Source of the DNA: Mugil cephalus
Lineage: Eukaryota; Chordata; Actinopteri; Mugiliformes; Mugilidae
Assembly (NCBI RefSeq): GCF_022458985.1
Contig: NC_061779.1
Location: forward strand, 18,273,001-18,337,000
DNA length: 64,000 nt
Direction: 5' to 3'
Each line of letters starts with the position of its first letter. The stretch's first letter is position 1. The notes under the pieces are model-generated. The model saw nothing but the letters and a program-made list of their open reading frames with translations, was not told the origin of the DNA and did no database searches. Positions 61,898 to 64,000 of this stretch are shown here, one piece after another. The position numbers and the translations under genes were made by a program.

Positions 61898-64000
61898 TGT
61901 GTAAGTGGCCTGTGTGTGGCCAGACTCTCTGGGCTGATCTTGGCCCCTGGCTCTTGCTGGCGTTCAGCATGTCTGTAAAGAAACAGCTGGAGGCAAAGCC
62001 AACACCAGTCCCGCTCAGGAGCTCAGCCCTGCCAGCAGCGACAGATTCCAGAACTTTCCATGGTCCCGCGTCGCCATGCCAACAGGTCTTGGCACGACAC
62101 AGCTGTCCTGATCTGCACACCTGGCCCACCAAGAGTCCCGAATCACCTCTCCTGTCACTGTGTGATGAACAGGTCATTTACAACCCAAGTGTTTGTGTGT
62201 TTTTAAGAGTTATGGGCCCAGGTAAAGAAAACACCGTGGCAGTGGACCTCCTGTGTGTTGCCCTAATCAAACAGGGCTGAGAACCTTAGCACTGTATAAT
62301 AGCCGAGCTTGAATTTGTTCAGACTTGTACTGTGGAAAACCCACACAGAGGGATATTCAAAAAGAAATTGCATTATGGAAATGGTGCCCAGTAAACATTT
62401 GTCTTGTTTGTCTTTGATAGTTGAGTTTTTTTTAATGGTTACAGCTCAGACATAGAGGAACAAAGGGCAAACAGTAATAAGTACCTTCTATTTAAGTACG
62501 GGGAGTTCGGTTCTCACACATTATTTGACATATTCAACGTGTTATCTTACCAGTGTGACAGACTTTCTCAAATACTTGCAGATGAAGAGGAGAGCACACT
62601 GGTTGGTTTAGTTTAGGGGTGAGCTAACAGTTAGCGCTACAGGCATGACCACCCCAATCCATCATCCATTAGTGTGAGAAGCGATGCAACAATTACAATA
62701 TAGTAGCACTAGAAAGGATAAAAATATTAGCTTTTAGTTAAGAAATCTATGAGATAAAATATATCTTATATATAAATCATCTAACGCCTTTGTACAAAAT
62801 TTACATTATTGTGGACACTGTATGAAACAATGGCAGAAAGTCTGATGTATAAAGACAATTACCTGTTCAGATCAGATGTTTCTGACAAAAATGAACCAAT
62901 GAGACTTTTTGTACAAGAAATTACACCTGAGTTCATCAATGCCAAGTACTGATACTATATATATAGTATAGATACAGTGACATATATAGATACAGTGACA
63001 CAAACACCTGTGTGTTTTACAGAAATAACAAATTTATCTGCATGTTGGTGCTAATGTGCCATCCTCACCTTATCTGAAGCTAAGTTGAATCCCAGTAGAC
63101 TTTGACCCTGACAAGCTCCTCTCAACCAGCAGAAACTTTAGGGAAGTGAGTCTCTTCATATCCACAGCAGGACGAGGAAGAAGCCACAAAGCTCTAAACC
63201 TTACTGCAGTATGTCAAGTTATTCTAAACGACTTTGTTACTGGTAAACAAGGACAGACATCACATTGATTCACAGTACCAAATAATAAATAAAGATGGAC
63301 GGTGAAGAGGAACGTTCTGGTGAAGCCAAAGCAAGTAGAGCTCCCCCTGGTGACTGGCTGCAGTATAGGTCATAAACTCCACCACCTCCATGTTAGCGGA
63401 TGGGACTTGGGCCAAACTAATACACATAAAATTATTTGACGCTACAGACACATGATGTGACCTCATCATGACTATCAGTTGCCAGGCCAGTCACTCAGTG
63501 AAGCTCAGTGAGAGTAGGAAAAAAAATAATAAATAAATAAATTCAGGACATAATCTAACTTTTCTTTGTAACTGGTGGAGGTAGTACTGAGTATATGAAC
63601 AAAATGGAAATGTAATGGAGTCTGGTGGAAGTGTGGGCATGTCATGAATATCACGGCTCCACGTGGTTCCACTCTCGTACCGTACTGCACAGATTCTGCC
63701 TCCAAACTCGCAAGAGGATGCCGTTATCCCTGGGAGAATAGCATCCGTTTGGCCAATGCAAGGACATGGGTATGCGTTGTCCATATTTATATACAGTCGA
63801 CGGTCAGTACATAGGATAAGGACAGAACTGGAAACATTAGAAATTTAAACAGTGGAGAAATAAAACAATAAAAAAAACGTGAACACATCTTCCTGAGTTG
63901 TGGGAAATGAGAAATGACACCTTAAGCTATTCAGTATTTCAGCAACTTTGCTTGGCTGCAGTCCTCGGCACATGCTCATGATGTTCTACTTTGTCACATG
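59340..64000. other. Gene desert, right part
   Basis: Nothing coding is supported. The region is moderately AT-rich with a (GT)n tract at 61863-61894, a short tandem duplication TAGATACAGTGACA near 62968-63000 and a CTCF-like motif at 63340-63357. Confidence 0.4.
61863..61894. repeat. (GT)n microsatellite
   Basis: About sixteen GT dinucleotides without interruption, flanked by imperfect GT-rich sequence on both sides. Confidence 0.95.

Overview
The window is vertebrate nuclear DNA, almost certainly from a ray-finned (probably percomorph) fish. The genes are split into short exons with GT-AG introns of about 75 bp to a few kb. The proteins are vertebrate orthologues with fish-like sequence, and the spacers carry degenerate Tc1/mariner copies, (GT)n, (CT)n and (TA)n tracts and a common percomorph interspersed repeat. 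All seven gene models below were built by hand from splice sites, reading-frame phase and remembered family sequences; no database search was run.

Layout. 1-6.7 kb, minus strand: net1, a Rho guanine exchange factor, eleven coding exons, with the last exon beyond the left edge. 6.9-21.1 kb: a gene-free stretch with two Tc1-like relics, a fish interspersed repeat and a GT/CT-rich patch. 21.15-26.9 kb, minus: a Mic19 (chchd3-type) MICOS subunit with eight exons, one of which is a 1,252-bp proline-rich exon containing a 30-bp minisatellite. 28.4-31.4 kb, minus: slc35b4, a nucleotide-sugar transporter. 32.4-34.2 kb, plus: golt1b, divergent from slc35b4. 34.8-35.8 kb: another Tc1-like relic. 36.8-37.8 kb, plus: spx, the spexin neuropeptide precursor. 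38.8-41.9 kb, minus: ldhb. 42-48.2 kb: mostly spacer with a Tc1-like 5' fragment, microsatellites, a CpG/GC-box region and weak evidence for one or two unrecognised minus-strand genes. 48.3-50.75 kb, minus: tmpo (LAP2). 51.2-64 kb: a desert with only a few weak exon-like segments.

The genes are unrelated housekeeping or signalling loci, and their interest is in linkage. golt1b-spx-ldhb is a conserved vertebrate block, though GYS2, which lies between SPX and LDHB in human, is not seen here. chchd3-slc35b4 matches human 7q33. net1 and tmpo are on other human chromosomes. The most notable observations are the greatly enlarged proline-rich Mic19, its 15-nt microexon and a 17-bp perfect inverted repeat beside its first 5' splice site, a spexin precursor whose amidation glycine appears to be replaced by arginine, and a GC-AG intron in ldhb.
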